DNA of 64,000 nucleotides, taken from an uncultured Collinsella sp. GTDB taxonomy: Bacteria; Actinomycetota; Coriobacteriia; Coriobacteriales; Coriobacteriaceae. Positions 41,178 through 49,847 of this stretch are shown here, in pieces. Under the pieces are notes generated by a model. The model had not been told where the DNA came from, made no database searches, and saw only the letters and a program-made list of their open reading frames with translations. Within the stretch, counting starts at the first letter, position 1. Each line of letters starts with the position of its first letter. The translations under genes and the position numbers were made by a program. Location: assembly GCA_900757495.1 (NCBI GenBank), contig CAAENX010000008.1:42190-106189 (forward strand), in the 5' to 3' direction.

Positions 41178-41378
41178 TTAGGACCCCACGATCTCGTCCT
41201 CATCATCACGGCAAAGGACGACACCGGCGCTTCCCAGCGCAGCGACAGCAATCAGGGCCCCCACAACGATAGGAGCAGCTCCGCACAAGCCCTGCATGCC
41301 CGCGACAAGCGCGGCCGTAGGACCAAGACAACCAAGTGCAAGTGCGACGGCGGCAATAGCGATATCTCGAGCGTTCAT
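41178..41378 (-). CDS. small two-helix membrane protein, unknown
   Basis: The 66-residue product has two hydrophobic helices (about 5-25 and 33-56) with an acidic cytoplasmic end CRDDEDEIVGS. GGAGGAAG lies 8 bases before the ATG, which makes translation likely. I recognise no family. Confidence 0.7.
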   Translation of the reverse strand: MNARDIAIAAVALALGCLGPTAALVAGMQGLCGAAPIVVGALIAVAALGSAGVVLCRDDEDEIVGS

Positions 41379-41487
41379 AAGACCACTTCCTCCACGGGAA
41401 AGACCTTGCTTCTCATGACTTAGTGTGCCCCGCGCCCATATGCGCGGCGTACTGCCACGGTAAGCGCTCTGTTAACTCAAGCACGCA

Positions 41488-41535
41488 CAAAAAACGGGCG
41501 TCCTTACGTTGCCCTAAAGCTCGGTAAAGACGCCC
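41488..41535 (-). terminator. terminator of the secreted protein gene
   Basis: The stem GGGCGTCTTTAC/GTAAGGACGCCC (one mismatch) is followed by six T on the minus strand, 30 bases after the stop. Confidence 0.85.
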
Positions 41536-41564
41536 ATCCGCCAAATATCCGTGTTGCAGAAAAA

Positions 41565-42341
41565 TTACCAGCCAGTGTAGTAGTCGGTGGTTCCGGCTGC
41601 GCAGCCGGAGTCATAGACCTTGCACTCGCCCTTGGATCCGGTAAACGTGGAGCCTTGGGCTTTATCGCCCGCGGCAACGACGTAGTAGCCATCGGAATCG
41701 CGCCAAAAGCCCTCGGAATCCTGGGTCCACTCGCCCGTGCGGTGGTGATACAACACGTTGCTGCTGTAATAAGTCTCACGACGACCGTTATAGTTATTGA
41801 CGCCGCTCGAGCGCGTCAGGCCCGAACCGTTCGCGTAATACGCAGCAGGCGCGTAAGACGAGCCGGAGCCGGCGTTGTAATACGAAGCCTGAACGGCTTC
41901 AGCGGCCTCGGCTTCGGCTGCGGCAGCCTCGAGCGCCTCGCGCTTGGCATCCTCAAGCGTGGAGCGAAGCTCGTCGAGCTCGGTCGACTTGGCGTCGACC
42001 TCCCCCATCGTCAACAGGCTACCCGCACCGTCGATGCAACCCTGCAACACAGCGCGCTCGTCATCGGTAGCATAGTCGCCATACATATTCATAATGATCT
42101 GAGCGCGCATCTCCAGGGAGTCGCGCTTTGCCCCCATCGAGGCGTTCCACTCCTGCATAGAGCCATAACCGTCGCCGCGGTAGTCGACGGGCTGCATCAG
42201 CGTCGCCTCGGACGGCGTAGATCCGACCGTATCGGATAGTGTTGCCGCGTGGGCATCAGTTGCGCCGGCGCCCGCCAAAAGTGCCACGGTCAGAGCGGCG
42301 GAAAGGGCGGCGGCTTTCGGTTTTCGTGAATCGATCCTCAT
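41565..42341 (-). CDS. secreted protein with coiled coil and 3D-like C-terminal domain
   Basis: The 258-residue product has a signal peptide (about 1-33, cleavage near DAHAA), a helical, Glu/Ala-rich coiled coil (about 85-125), a Tyr/Ser/Gly-rich middle, and a C-terminal segment GYYVVAAGDKAQGS..KVYDSGCAAGTTDYYTGW. That end resembles the 3D or double-psi barrel domains of secreted wall-associated proteins. Two Cys near the end could form a disulfide. GGAGG lies about 11 bases before the ATG at 42341. Function unknown; a cell-wall role is likely. Confidence 0.78.
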   Translation of the reverse strand: MRIDSRKPKAAALSAALTVALLAGAGATDAHAATLSDTVGSTPSEATLMQPVDYRGDGYGSMQEWNASMGAKRDSLEMRAQIIMNMYGDYATDDERAVLQGCIDGAGSLLTMGEVDAKSTELDELRSTLEDAKREALEAAAAEAEAAEAVQASYYNAGSGSSYAPAAYYANGSGLTRSSGVNNYNGRRETYYSSNVLYHHRTGEWTQDSEGFWRDSDGYYVVAAGDKAQGSTFTGSKGECKVYDSGCAAGTTDYYTGW

Positions 42342-42552
42342 GTAGCTGGAAACCTCCGTAGTGCGTTTTTGCTGCGTTTGAGCTGCGTGTGATTCGATCG
42401 CGCTGCATAGTACCCCGAGCAAATCGCGACCTGCGGTTTTACTCAAAAGGCGCACGTCAATTGCGTAAAACTCACATCCTCTCAACAGGAGTTTTCCACA
42501 ACTCGAATGCATAAAGCGTGCCAAAAGCCCTGTTTTAGCACCCTCTCTATGC

Positions 42553-42590
42553 AAAAAAGCGCCTGTGCAACCATTGTTCGCACAGGCGCC
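42553..42590 (-). terminator. terminator of metY
   Basis: A 10-bp perfect stem GCGCCTGTGC/GCACAGGCGC is followed by six T on the minus strand. The rest of the 311-base gap (42342-42652) holds only the secreted protein's untranslated leader. Confidence 0.9.
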
Positions 42591-42652
42591 TTGAGCAGGC
42601 ATTTTATGCAGTTATACCTATCGAGTCGCAAGGGGTCCTTGCACAAGTCGCC

Positions 42653-43963
42653 TCACTCGTCCAGCGCGGCAAAGGCCTGCTTCAGATCCCAAATGATATC
42701 CTCGGCGTTCTCGGTGCCGATGGAAAGACGGATCGTGGAGGGCGTGATGTTCTGCTCGGCGAGCTCCTCGGCAGAGAGCTGGGAGTGCGTGGTGGTAGCC
42801 GGGTGCACGACGAGCGACTTGACGTCGGCCACGTTGGCGAGCAGCGAGAACACCTGCAGATGATCGATGAACTTCCAAGCTGCCTCCTGGCCACCCTTAA
42901 TCTCAAAGGTAAAGATCGAGGCACCGCCACGGGGGAAGTACTTCTGATAGAGCTCGTGATCGGGGTGCTCAGGCAGGCTCGGGTGGTTCACCTTGGCGAC
43001 GTGGCTGTCACCAGCCAGGAACTCAACGACCTTCTTGGTGTTCTCGACATGACGGTCAACGCGCAGCGACAGCGTCTCGGTGCCCTGGAGAAGGACCCAG
43101 GCGTTGAATGGGCTGATGCAGGCGCCCTCGTCACGCAGCAAGATAGCGCGGACATAGGTTGCGAAGGCGGCGGGACCGGCAGCCTCGGCAAATGAAACAC
43201 CGTGGTAGGAGGGGTTGGGCTCAGCGATCTGGGCGTACTTTCCACTCGCCTTCCAATCGAAGTTACCGCCGTCGACGATCACACCGCCCAGCGAGGTACC
43301 GTGGCCTCCGATGAACTTGGTCGCGGAGTGGACGACAATGTTGGCGCCGTGCTCCAGCGGACGGAACAGATACGGGGTGCCGAAGGTGTTATCAACGACA
43401 ACCGGCAGGCCATGCTTCTTGGCAATCTCGGAGATGGCGTCGATGTTGGGGATATCGGAGTTGGGGTTGCCGAGCGTCTCGAGATAGATGACCGTGGTGT
43501 TGTCCTTGATGGCACCCTCGACCTCTTCCAGGTTATGGGCATCGACAAAGGTGGTCTCGACGCCAAACTGGGAAAGCGTATGCTCCAGCAAGTTGTAGGA
43601 GCCACCGTAGATGGTCTTCTGAGCCACCACGTGGTCACCGGCCTGAGCGAGCGCCTGCAGGGTATAGGTGATGGCGGCGGCACCGGAGGCGACGGCAAGA
43701 CCCGCCACGCCACCCTCGAGTGCGGCGATACGGTCCTCGAAGACGCCCTGGGTGGAGTTGGTCAGACGGCCGTAGATGTTGCCGGCGTCGGCAAGACCAA
43801 AGCGGTCGGCGGCGTGCTGAGAGTTGCGGAACACATAGCTCGTGGTCTGGTAGATAGGCACGGCGCGGGCGTCGGATGCGGGATCGGCGCTCTCCTGGCC
43901 AACGTGCAGCTGCAGGGTATCGAAACCAAAGGTGTGCTCGGGGTTGTTGATGAACTGGCTCAT
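42653..43963 (-). CDS. metY: O-acetylhomoserine sulfhydrylase / Cys-Met metabolism PLP enzyme
   Basis: The 436-residue product belongs to the Cys/Met PLP family: QTTSYVFRN, YGRLTNSTQGVFEDRIAALEGG, and the PLP lysine in HSATKFIGGHGTSLGG. Length and the long C-terminal segment fit O-acetylhomoserine aminocarboxypropyltransferase, which makes homocysteine (or cysteine) directly from sulfide. AAGGAG precedes the ATG. A 115-base leader with a 17-codon leader frame and hairpin lies in front, and a LysR regulator gene lies opposite. Confidence 0.92.
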   Translation of the reverse strand: MSQFINNPEHTFGFDTLQLHVGQESADPASDARAVPIYQTTSYVFRNSQHAADRFGLADAGNIYGRLTNSTQGVFEDRIAALEGGVAGLAVASGAAAITYTLQALAQAGDHVVAQKTIYGGSYNLLEHTLSQFGVETTFVDAHNLEEVEGAIKDNTTVIYLETLGNPNSDIPNIDAISEIAKKHGLPVVVDNTFGTPYLFRPLEHGANIVVHSATKFIGGHGTSLGGVIVDGGNFDWKASGKYAQIAEPNPSYHGVSFAEAAGPAAFATYVRAILLRDEGACISPFNAWVLLQGTETLSLRVDRHVENTKKVVEFLAGDSHVAKVNHPSLPEHPDHELYQKYFPRGGASIFTFEIKGGQEAAWKFIDHLQVFSLLANVADVKSLVVHPATTTHSQLSAEELAEQNITPSTIRLSIGTENAEDIIWDLKQAFAALDE

Positions 43964-44024
43964 GATGATCTCCTTGATCGAACAAAAGTAAATAAAAAGA
44001 GAGAAGTAAGTCGCTGTCTCCTGA

Positions 44025-44078
44025 TCACGCCGACGGGCGCAAACAGGAGCCCGGCATTCGTCTTGGTAAGCAATTCAT
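44025..44078 (-). CDS. leader peptide of metY (17 codons)
   Basis: An ATG 8 bases after AAAGGAGG opens a short frame, MNCLPRRMPGSCLRPSA, on the metY leader. It contains Cys codons at 3 and 12 plus a second Met codon. A CTCCTG/CAGGAG hairpin (44018-44023 with 44044-44049) overlaps its end and is followed by a T-rich stretch (43981-44010). This looks like ribosome-mediated attenuation by cysteine or methionine supply. Confidence 0.55.
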   Translation of the reverse strand: MNCLPRRMPGSCLRPSA

Positions 44079-44147
44079 ATGCGGTCCTCCTTTTGACATC
44101 CCGGTTCTGTGGTCGGCTTAATTACCTACCGCCTTTGTGTGTTTTGA

Positions 44148-44176
44148 ATAGTACGAGCATCGTCTCCCCGGGTCAA
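44148..44176 (-). promoter_or_regulatory. promoter of metY
   Basis: The -35 box TTGACC (44171-44176) and -10 box TACTAT (44148-44153) are separated by 17 bases on the minus strand, about 70 bases before the leader peptide. Confidence 0.7.
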
Positions 44177-44195
44177 TCACTTAAAAGCGCTAACC

Positions 44196-44218
44196 TGTTA
44201 TCGGTTTTGTAGATAACA
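44196..44218. promoter_or_regulatory. LysR-type operator between metY and lysR
   Basis: A perfect inverted repeat TGTTATC-N9-GATAACA contains the T-N11-A core of LysR sites. It lies 20 bases from the metY -35 box and 19 bases before the lysR start, so it could serve both genes. Confidence 0.65.
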
Positions 44219-44237
44219 CTCGAAAGGATGGGCGTCG

Positions 44238-45140
44238 ATGACCCTCCAGCAGCTTCGTTTTTTGATCGCCGTGGCAGAGTCCGGTTCAATCAACGCCGCA
44301 GCTCAGCGCCTCTATACGGCACAGTCCAATATCTCCAATGCCGTCAAAAGCCTGGAACAGGAGCTCCATCTGGAGATCTTTACGCGCTCCAGCCGCGGCG
44401 TCACGCTCACCAACGATGGCACCGAGCTTTTGGGCTATGCGCGCCAGGTCGTAGAGCAGGCCGATATGCTCGAGGCCCGCTATGAGGACGGCGGCACACC
44501 CCAGGCGCGCCTTGCCATCTCGGCCCAGCACTACGCGTTTTCGGTCGAGGCCTTTATCAACGTCGTCGAGCGCTGCCGCGACAGCAAGCTCGAGTTCATC
44601 ATGCGCGAAACCACCACGTCGCAGATCATCGACGACGTCCGCGCATTTCGCAGCGACATCGGCATTCTGTATCTGGACGGCTTTAACACCCGCGTCCTGC
44701 AGAAGGCTTTTGCCGATGCCCGCGCGAGCTTCCACCCCCTATTCGACGCGACGGTCCACGTCTTCGTGAGCGAGCGCCACCCGCTTGCCCGCCGCCCGCA
44801 GCTGTCCCTTGCCGACCTCACACCATATACGCGCTACAGCTTTGAGCAGGGAACCTCAAACTCCTTCTATTACGCCGAGGAACCTTTTAGCTATATCCCT
44901 TGCGACCGCAACATACGAATCTCGGACCGCGGAACACTTACTAACTTACTTATCACGTCGAACGGCTACACCCTGTCGACCGGTGTCCTCTCCAATGAAA
45001 TGCAATGGGGTATGGCATCGATCCCGTTAGCAGACGCCCCAACGATGCACGTAGGCTATATCATGCACGACGAGCGCAAGCCCTCTCCCCTCTTGCAGCA
45101 ATACCTCGACGAGCTCAACCACATCATCCATGCCAACTAA
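44238..45140 (+). CDS. LysR-family transcriptional regulator
   Basis: The 300-residue product has an N-terminal winged helix (about 1-60; SGSINAAAQRLYTAQSNISNAVKSLEQEL) and a two-lobe effector domain (about 90-300). It is divergent from metY, so sulfur amino acid control (CysB- or MetR-like) is the likely role. The perfect inverted repeat upstream probably serves both activation of metY and autorepression. Confidence 0.9.
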   Translation: MTLQQLRFLIAVAESGSINAAAQRLYTAQSNISNAVKSLEQELHLEIFTRSSRGVTLTNDGTELLGYARQVVEQADMLEARYEDGGTPQARLAISAQHYAFSVEAFINVVERCRDSKLEFIMRETTTSQIIDDVRAFRSDIGILYLDGFNTRVLQKAFADARASFHPLFDATVHVFVSERHPLARRPQLSLADLTPYTRYSFEQGTSNSFYYAEEPFSYIPCDRNIRISDRGTLTNLLITSNGYTLSTGVLSNEMQWGMASIPLADAPTMHVGYIMHDERKPSPLLQQYLDELNHIIHAN

Positions 45141-45239
45141 CTGTCGGAAGACGGGGTAGAAATCGTAGATTGCTAGCCCCCGGCGGGCATGGCGCTACAA
45201 TGGTCACTCACACGAAACGTACCCAACGAAAGGAAGCCC

Positions 45240-45725
45240 GTGAAGGTCATCATCTATACCGACGGCTCGGCCCGATCAAATCCGGGACGCGGCGGCTACG
45301 GCGCCGTGCTCAAATACACCAACCCCGCCGGCAAGACCTTCACCTCCGAGCTTTCGCGCGGCTACGCCAAGACCACCAACAACCGCATGGAGCTCATGGC
45401 GGTCATCGTGGCGCTCGAGGCACTTAACCGCCCCTGCGAGGTCGAGGTCCATTCCGATTCGCAGTACGTCGTCAACGCCTTTAACAAGCACTGGATCGAC
45501 GGCTGGAAAAAGCGCGGATGGAAAACCGCCAACAAGCAGCCCGTCAAGAACCGCGACCTGTGGGAGCGCCTACTCACCGCCAAAAGCAAGCACAAGGTTG
45601 AGTTCATCTGGGTTAAGGGTCACGCCGGCCACGAGCTCAACGAACGCTGCGATGAGCTCGCCACCACGGCGGCCGACGGCAGCAACCTCGATATCGACGC
45701 CGGCTTTAACGAGAGCGACCTGTAA
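45240..45725 (+). CDS. rnhA: ribonuclease HI
   Basis: The 161-residue product has all catalytic residues: Asp8 (YTDGSARSNPG), Glu51 (NNRMELMA), Asp73 (HSDSQYVVN), His128 (KGHAGHELNE) and Asp138 (RCDELA). It degrades the RNA strand of RNA-DNA hybrids. The GTG start at 45240 follows AAAGGAAG. No partner gene is obvious. Confidence 0.95.
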   Translation: MKVIIYTDGSARSNPGRGGYGAVLKYTNPAGKTFTSELSRGYAKTTNNRMELMAVIVALEALNRPCEVEVHSDSQYVVNAFNKHWIDGWKKRGWKTANKQPVKNRDLWERLLTAKSKHKVEFIWVKGHAGHELNERCDELATTAADGSNLDIDAGFNESDL

Positions 45726-45800
45726 CGGCGTTTTCGCACGCTATTTCCTGCCCCCTCGCGCTACACTCATCCTGTAAACCGAACGGCACGAGGGGGATAC

Positions 45801-46907
45801 ATGCTGCGTATAGCGACCATCGGCACATCCATGATTACCGACGACTTTATCCAGGTCGTCAACGCCAACGACCAAGCCGCGTTTGTGGGCACGCTTTCGC
45901 GCGATGCAGATCGCGGCGCCGCCTTCACCACTAAGCACGGCGGCGAGCGTAACTTCACCGCACTTGACGAGCTTGCGTCCGCCGACGACGTCGACGCCGT
46001 CTACATCGGCAGCCCTAACGCACTTCACTACGAGCAGGCCCTTGCCTGCATCGCCGGCGGCAAGCACGTTATCGTCGAAAAGCCCTTCTGCGCCACCGAG
46101 GCGCAGGCGCTCGAGGTCTTTCGCGCAGCCGAGGCGGCGGGTGTCGTAGCCCTCGAGGCCATGCGTCCCCTCCACGATCCCGCCTTCCACGCCATCGAGG
46201 ACGCCCTGGGCGAAATTGCGCCCATTCGTCGTGCATCGTTGCGCTTTGGCAAGTATTCTTCGCGCTACAACGAGGTTCTCGCGGGACGCGCCACCAATAT
46301 CTTCGACTGCAATATGGCATCGGGCTCCCTCATGGATATCGGCGTCTACACCGTCGAGCCGATGGTCGAGATTTTCGGCATGCCCTCCGGCCTTACGAGC
46401 ATGGCTACTCTGCTCGACCCCACCACGCGACAGCTCACGCACGGCCCCATCGACGGCTGCGGTTCCATTCTCGCCAGCTACGGCGGTGGCCGTATCTCCG
46501 TCGAGCTTGCGCACTCCAAAATAACGAATGACCTGCTGCCCTCGCAGATCGAAGGCGAGCGTGGCACTATCCAGATCGACCATCTGTCCACGCCCCGCAA
46601 CGTCCGCATCGATTATCGCGGCGACGTCGTGCGCGGTTCGGCAACCGAGGCGCCGCGCGAGCAAGGCGACAACGGCCGCGTGCTCGACCTGCCCAAATCG
46701 AGCAACACGATGGAATACGAGCTCGCCGACTTTATCACCGCCATCGGCGACATCGATAACGTTAAGGAAGAGATTTGGGAGACCCCGGCGGGACGCCACG
46801 AGCTTGGCCACTACCGCGATGTCACGCTCGTCTCGCTGCGCATCATGGATGCCGTGCGCCAGCAGGCCGGCATTACCTTCCCGGCCGATGCAGGCAAGCA
46901 GGCCTAG
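45801..46907 (+). CDS. Gfo/Idh/MocA-family oxidoreductase
   Basis: The 368-residue product has an N-terminal Rossmann domain (IATIGTSMITDDFIQVV), the conserved HVIVEKPFCAT (Lys in catalysis) and a C-terminal alpha/beta domain with SLMDIGVYTVEPM. Members oxidise or reduce sugars, inositols and their derivatives with NAD(P). The substrate is unknown. The acylphosphatase gene starts 2 bases after its stop, so the two are cotranscribed. Confidence 0.88.
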   Translation: MLRIATIGTSMITDDFIQVVNANDQAAFVGTLSRDADRGAAFTTKHGGERNFTALDELASADDVDAVYIGSPNALHYEQALACIAGGKHVIVEKPFCATEAQALEVFRAAEAAGVVALEAMRPLHDPAFHAIEDALGEIAPIRRASLRFGKYSSRYNEVLAGRATNIFDCNMASGSLMDIGVYTVEPMVEIFGMPSGLTSMATLLDPTTRQLTHGPIDGCGSILASYGGGRISVELAHSKITNDLLPSQIEGERGTIQIDHLSTPRNVRIDYRGDVVRGSATEAPREQGDNGRVLDLPKSSNTMEYELADFITAIGDIDNVKEEIWETPAGRHELGHYRDVTLVSLRIMDAVRQQAGITFPADAGKQA

Positions 46908-46909
46908 CG

Positions 46910-47320
46910 ATGGGCTTCTTCGATACGTTCTTCTCCAGCGTCACCGGCGGCAGTCGAGAGCCTCAAAAACCATCAAACGTCGAGCTCGAGCTGCGCCGCA
47001 GGCTTACTGTGCTCGCAAGCGACGAGGCCACTCAAGACACTCCCCTGCGCTATTTCCTACGCTGGGCGGGGCAAGTCCAAGGCGTTGGTTTTCGCTTTAC
47101 CAACACCAACCTCGCACAGGCACGCGCACTCACCGGCTGGGTGAGTAACATGGAAGACGGGTCAGTCGAGATGGAGATACAGGGAGCTCCGGCAAACATC
47201 CTGTCTCATCTCGAGGCGCTTCATGCCTCCTATGAGCGCATGGGAACGCGTTTTCGCCTCGTAGACGCCCAGACCCGAGCCCCACTTGCCAATGAAGACG
47301 GTTTCATTCCTCGTTATTAG
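46910..47320 (+). CDS. acylphosphatase with N-terminal extension
   Basis: The 136-residue product has the acylphosphatase domain from about residue 46 to 136: RWAGQVQGVGFRFTNT with catalytic Arg62 and GWVSNMEDGSVEMEIQG with catalytic Asn80. It hydrolyses acyl phosphates. The first 45 residues are an extension not found in the usual 90-residue enzyme. Codon usage and start position right behind the oxidoreductase gene support the long form. Confidence 0.87.
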   Translation: MGFFDTFFSSVTGGSREPQKPSNVELELRRRLTVLASDEATQDTPLRYFLRWAGQVQGVGFRFTNTNLAQARALTGWVSNMEDGSVEMEIQGAPANILSHLEALHASYERMGTRFRLVDAQTRAPLANEDGFIPRY

Positions 47321-47381
47321 TATTGTGTGCTAAATACGGTATCATTTACCTACGACCGTTGATAGAAAAGAGGCGAGGCGC

Positions 47382-47762
47382 ATGGCGGTGCAAAGAAGGA
47401 ATACCAGGCAGCGAAAGCTGGTTCTTGACGCTGTGCGCCAAAGCTATAACCATCCCACCGCCGACGAAATCTACAACGCCGTACGCGAACAGGATGACAA
47501 GATCAGCCGCGGCACGGTCTACCGCAACCTCAATCTCTTAGCCGACGCAGGGGAGATTCTCTCTATTAAGACGCCGGGCGGCAGCCGCTTCGATCGCACC
47601 ATCGAGCCGCACGCACATATCATCTGCACCTCGTGCAGCCGCGTCATCGACGTGCCGCTCCCCTTCGATGCCCAACTCGACGACAAGGCGTCCGAGCAAA
47701 TCGGCTGGGACGTCACCTCGCACTACACCATCTTCGAGGGCCTCTGCCCCAACTGCCGGTAG
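47382..47762 (+). CDS. Fur-family transcriptional regulator (PerR-like)
   Basis: The 126-residue winged-helix protein has the DNA-binding block HPTADEIYNAVREQDDKISRGTVYRNLNLLADAG. Metal ligands lie in PHAHIICTSCSRVIDV and the C-terminal CPNC pair, giving a structural CxxC..CxxC zinc site. Fur, PerR and Zur cannot be separated by sequence alone; the lack of an extended His-rich C-terminus and the small size suggest PerR-like. RBS GAGGCG is weak. Confidence 0.88.
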   Translation: MAVQRRNTRQRKLVLDAVRQSYNHPTADEIYNAVREQDDKISRGTVYRNLNLLADAGEILSIKTPGGSRFDRTIEPHAHIICTSCSRVIDVPLPFDAQLDDKASEQIGWDVTSHYTIFEGLCPNCR

Positions 47763-47770
47763 ATGTTTGG

Positions 47771-47831
47771 GACATGCCTTAAAATCTCCCTTTCCACCGA
47801 TGGCGGCAAAAAGTAGATTTCTAGGCATGTC
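47771..47831. repeat. inverted repeat between the fur and HAD genes
   Basis: 17-base arms (47771-47787 and 47815-47831) pair with two mismatches around 27 bases. It lies exactly between two converging stops. Confidence 0.7.
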
Positions 47832-47839
47832 ACATATAT

Positions 47840-48637
47840 CTACTCGGCGAGCAGGCGATGCAGTTCCTCTTCGACCGTGCGCACGTAGCGGACGCGGTCG
47901 TTGATGCCACGCATAGAGGGATTGCAGTTCTCCATTAGATAGGGATGGCCCACTACATTGAGCATGTCGCGGTCGTTTTCGTTATCGCCAAACGCCATCA
48001 TCTCATCGGGCGAAATTCCCAGGACACGACCGTAATCGGCAAGCGCGGAACCCTTACCCGAATCAAAGCCGATAAAGTCCGTCCACTCGGTTCCCGACGT
48101 CATCACGTCGACACAGTCGCTAAAGAGGCGGTCGAAATACTCCAGGGCCGCCGGCTGATCAATTTCGGGCGTCTGGAAGGCAATCTTAATGACGTCCTCG
48201 TCGATGTCCTCGGGACGGTCGACCACCGCCACGTCGCAGTGGACCTCATAACGCAGGTGGTCAACAAACGCATCGTTGCCGCTTACGGTATAAAGGTGAC
48301 CCTCGCAGGAAAGGGTTACGTCGGCATGAGGATAGGCGACCACGGCATTCGCGATATCCATCGCCAGGTCACGCTCCATAGCACGCTTGACGACAGCGCG
48401 CCCCTCGCTCATCACCAGGGCTCCGTTTTCGCATACATAGGCGAGCTCATCGGCCACCGGGGCAAACAGGTAGCGCAGGCTCGCATATTGACGGCCGCTC
48501 GCCGGCATAAACACAATGCCGCGACGATGTAGCTCATCGATGAGCTCAAACGCCTCGGAACGCGGCTCGCGCTCCCCCGGATGCAGCAACGTGCCATCCA
48601 AATCGCAGGCGATCAGCTTGATTCCCTCAAGACCCAT
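47840..48637 (-). CDS. Cof-type HAD-IIB phosphatase
   Basis: The 265-residue product has motif I LIACDLDGTLLHP, motif II MPASGRQ, the type IIB cap and motif IV MMAFGDNENDRDMLNVVG. It dephosphorylates a small metabolite, substrate unknown. GGGGG lies 6 bases before the ATG at 48637; longer starts run into the inverted repeat at 48666-48708. Confidence 0.9.
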   Translation of the reverse strand: MGLEGIKLIACDLDGTLLHPGEREPRSEAFELIDELHRRGIVFMPASGRQYASLRYLFAPVADELAYVCENGALVMSEGRAVVKRAMERDLAMDIANAVVAYPHADVTLSCEGHLYTVSGNDAFVDHLRYEVHCDVAVVDRPEDIDEDVIKIAFQTPEIDQPAALEYFDRLFSDCVDVMTSGTEWTDFIGFDSGKGSALADYGRVLGISPDEMMAFGDNENDRDMLNVVGHPYLMENCNPSMRGINDRVRYVRTVEEELHRLLAE

Positions 48638-48665
48638 ATGTTTCCCCCAAAACATCTCATCAACA

Positions 48666-48708
48666 GCAAGACGGACTTTGAATCGTTGCCTCTCAAAGTC
48701 CGTCTTGC
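48666..48708. repeat. perfect 16-bp inverted repeat
   Basis: Arms GCAAGACGGACTTTGA (48666-48681) and TCAAAGTCCGTCTTGC (48693-48708) enclose 11 bases. It follows the UreE-like gene on the minus strand but has no T-run. Confidence 0.8.
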
Positions 48709-48719
48709 ATATATGCGCG

Positions 48720-49295
48720 TTAACCACGCGCCGCCTTTACGATTGTAAAGTCGGGAGCCATACTCACGACAACATCCGCCGCGCTCGACGCAAAGCGCCG
48801 ACTGGCATCGAGCTCGCGCGTAACCACCGAGAGCCGAACACCCTCGACACCCCGGAGCATGCGGCCCAAAACAGGCTGCACCGGCGTATACATGCGCACG
48901 GTATGCTCGTCCGAGTCGCCTCGGAAAAGCGGCGCGTGCATATTGCCGATCTCCCAGCACGCATGCGCGAGCGCAATCGGGTCCATGCGGTCAACTTCGA
49001 CTAAATAAACCTCGGCGCTGCGCAGGCGCACGACAACCGCCACGGGCGCCATGCCCGAACGGTCAATGGCGAGCACGTCGCCGTCGGCAAGACGACCGCC
49101 GTCGGACGCCAGCCGAACATCGACCGTGCGCCCCAGCTCCGTCACGCCCGCAAACGCGCATACATCAGCCTGGTCCCAATCGAGCAGCAGCTCGTCAACT
49201 TCAAAGACACCACCCAGCTCCCGGCGAAGCAGGAGTTCATAGGACGGATCGTTGAGATTTCCCAAGCATGTCGTCGAAACCAAGCGTTCAGGCAT
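48720..49295 (-). CDS. UreE-like nickel chaperone protein
   Basis: The 191-residue product aligns with UreE: a beta-rich N-terminal domain with TVDVRLASDGGRLADGDVLAID and a C-terminal ferredoxin-like domain with LAHACWEIGNMHAPLF (about 109-124; UreE has ACY.LGNRHVPL). The nickel-binding His of UreE (in HDHV) is replaced by YTPV (136-139), and no His-rich tail is present. No urease genes are in the window. It starts 3 bases after the SlyD-like gene's stop, so the pair is cotranscribed. Confidence 0.72.
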   Translation of the reverse strand: MPERLVSTTCLGNLNDPSYELLLRRELGGVFEVDELLLDWDQADVCAFAGVTELGRTVDVRLASDGGRLADGDVLAIDRSGMAPVAVVVRLRSAEVYLVEVDRMDPIALAHACWEIGNMHAPLFRGDSDEHTVRMYTPVQPVLGRMLRGVEGVRLSVVTRELDASRRFASSAADVVVSMAPDFTIVKAARG

Positions 49296-49298
49296 GCT

Positions 49299-49727
49299 CT
49301 AGCCCTCGACCTCGACGAGCTCGATATCAAAGTTGAGGTCCTTGCCGGCCAACTCGTGGTTGGCGTCGAGCGTCACGGCCTCGGGCGTCACGTCGATGAC
49401 CGCGGCGGGGACGGGCATGCCGCTCGGCGTGGACAGGAAGAGCTTCATGCCCTTCTCGATCTGCTCGATATTGGGAACCTGTACGGCCGGGAAGGTAATA
49501 ACCATCTCGGGGTTGTGCTCGCCGTAGGCATCGGCAGCAGGAATGTGCACGGTCTTCTTCTCGCCCACCTGCATGTCGACAACAGCGGCGTCGAAGCCCT
49601 TGATCATCTGGCCGGCGCCGCAGGTGAACTCCAGCGGCTCGCCGCGATCGTAGGAGCTATCGAACTGCGTACCATCGTCGAGCGTGCCGCGATAATGAGT
49701 CTTGACCTTCTTGCCCTGGTTGGACAT
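49299..49727 (-). CDS. FKBP-type peptidyl-prolyl isomerase, SlyD-like
   Basis: The 142-residue product has an FKBP barrel (YRGTLDDGTQFDSSYDRGEPLEFTCGAGQMIKGFD) with an insert-in-flap domain (about 67-118) and the SlyD signature DANHELAGKDLNFDIELVEV. SlyD catalyses proline isomerisation, acts as a chaperone and delivers nickel to hydrogenase. The usual His/Cys-rich metal tail is missing. GGAGG precedes the ATG at 49727. The UreE-like gene follows directly. Confidence 0.92.
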   Translation of the reverse strand: MSNQGKKVKTHYRGTLDDGTQFDSSYDRGEPLEFTCGAGQMIKGFDAAVVDMQVGEKKTVHIPAADAYGEHNPEMVITFPAVQVPNIEQIEKGMKLFLSTPSGMPVPAAVIDVTPEAVTLDANHELAGKDLNFDIELVEVEG

Positions 49728-49847
49728 GGTAACCTCCGTGATAAGGGCGGCGCACAACGCGGGCCGCCGTGAACATATGGCGCTAACTATACCCTAGTCA
49801 TACAATTCAAAGACAGTTTGCAAAGAAACGCTGCAACCGGAGGAACC

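Noticed and set aside
43964..44080. SAM or other methionine-related riboswitch before metY
   Set aside because: The leader is only about 115 bases and shows no multi-helix junction of the SAM classes. A leader peptide with hairpin explains it better.
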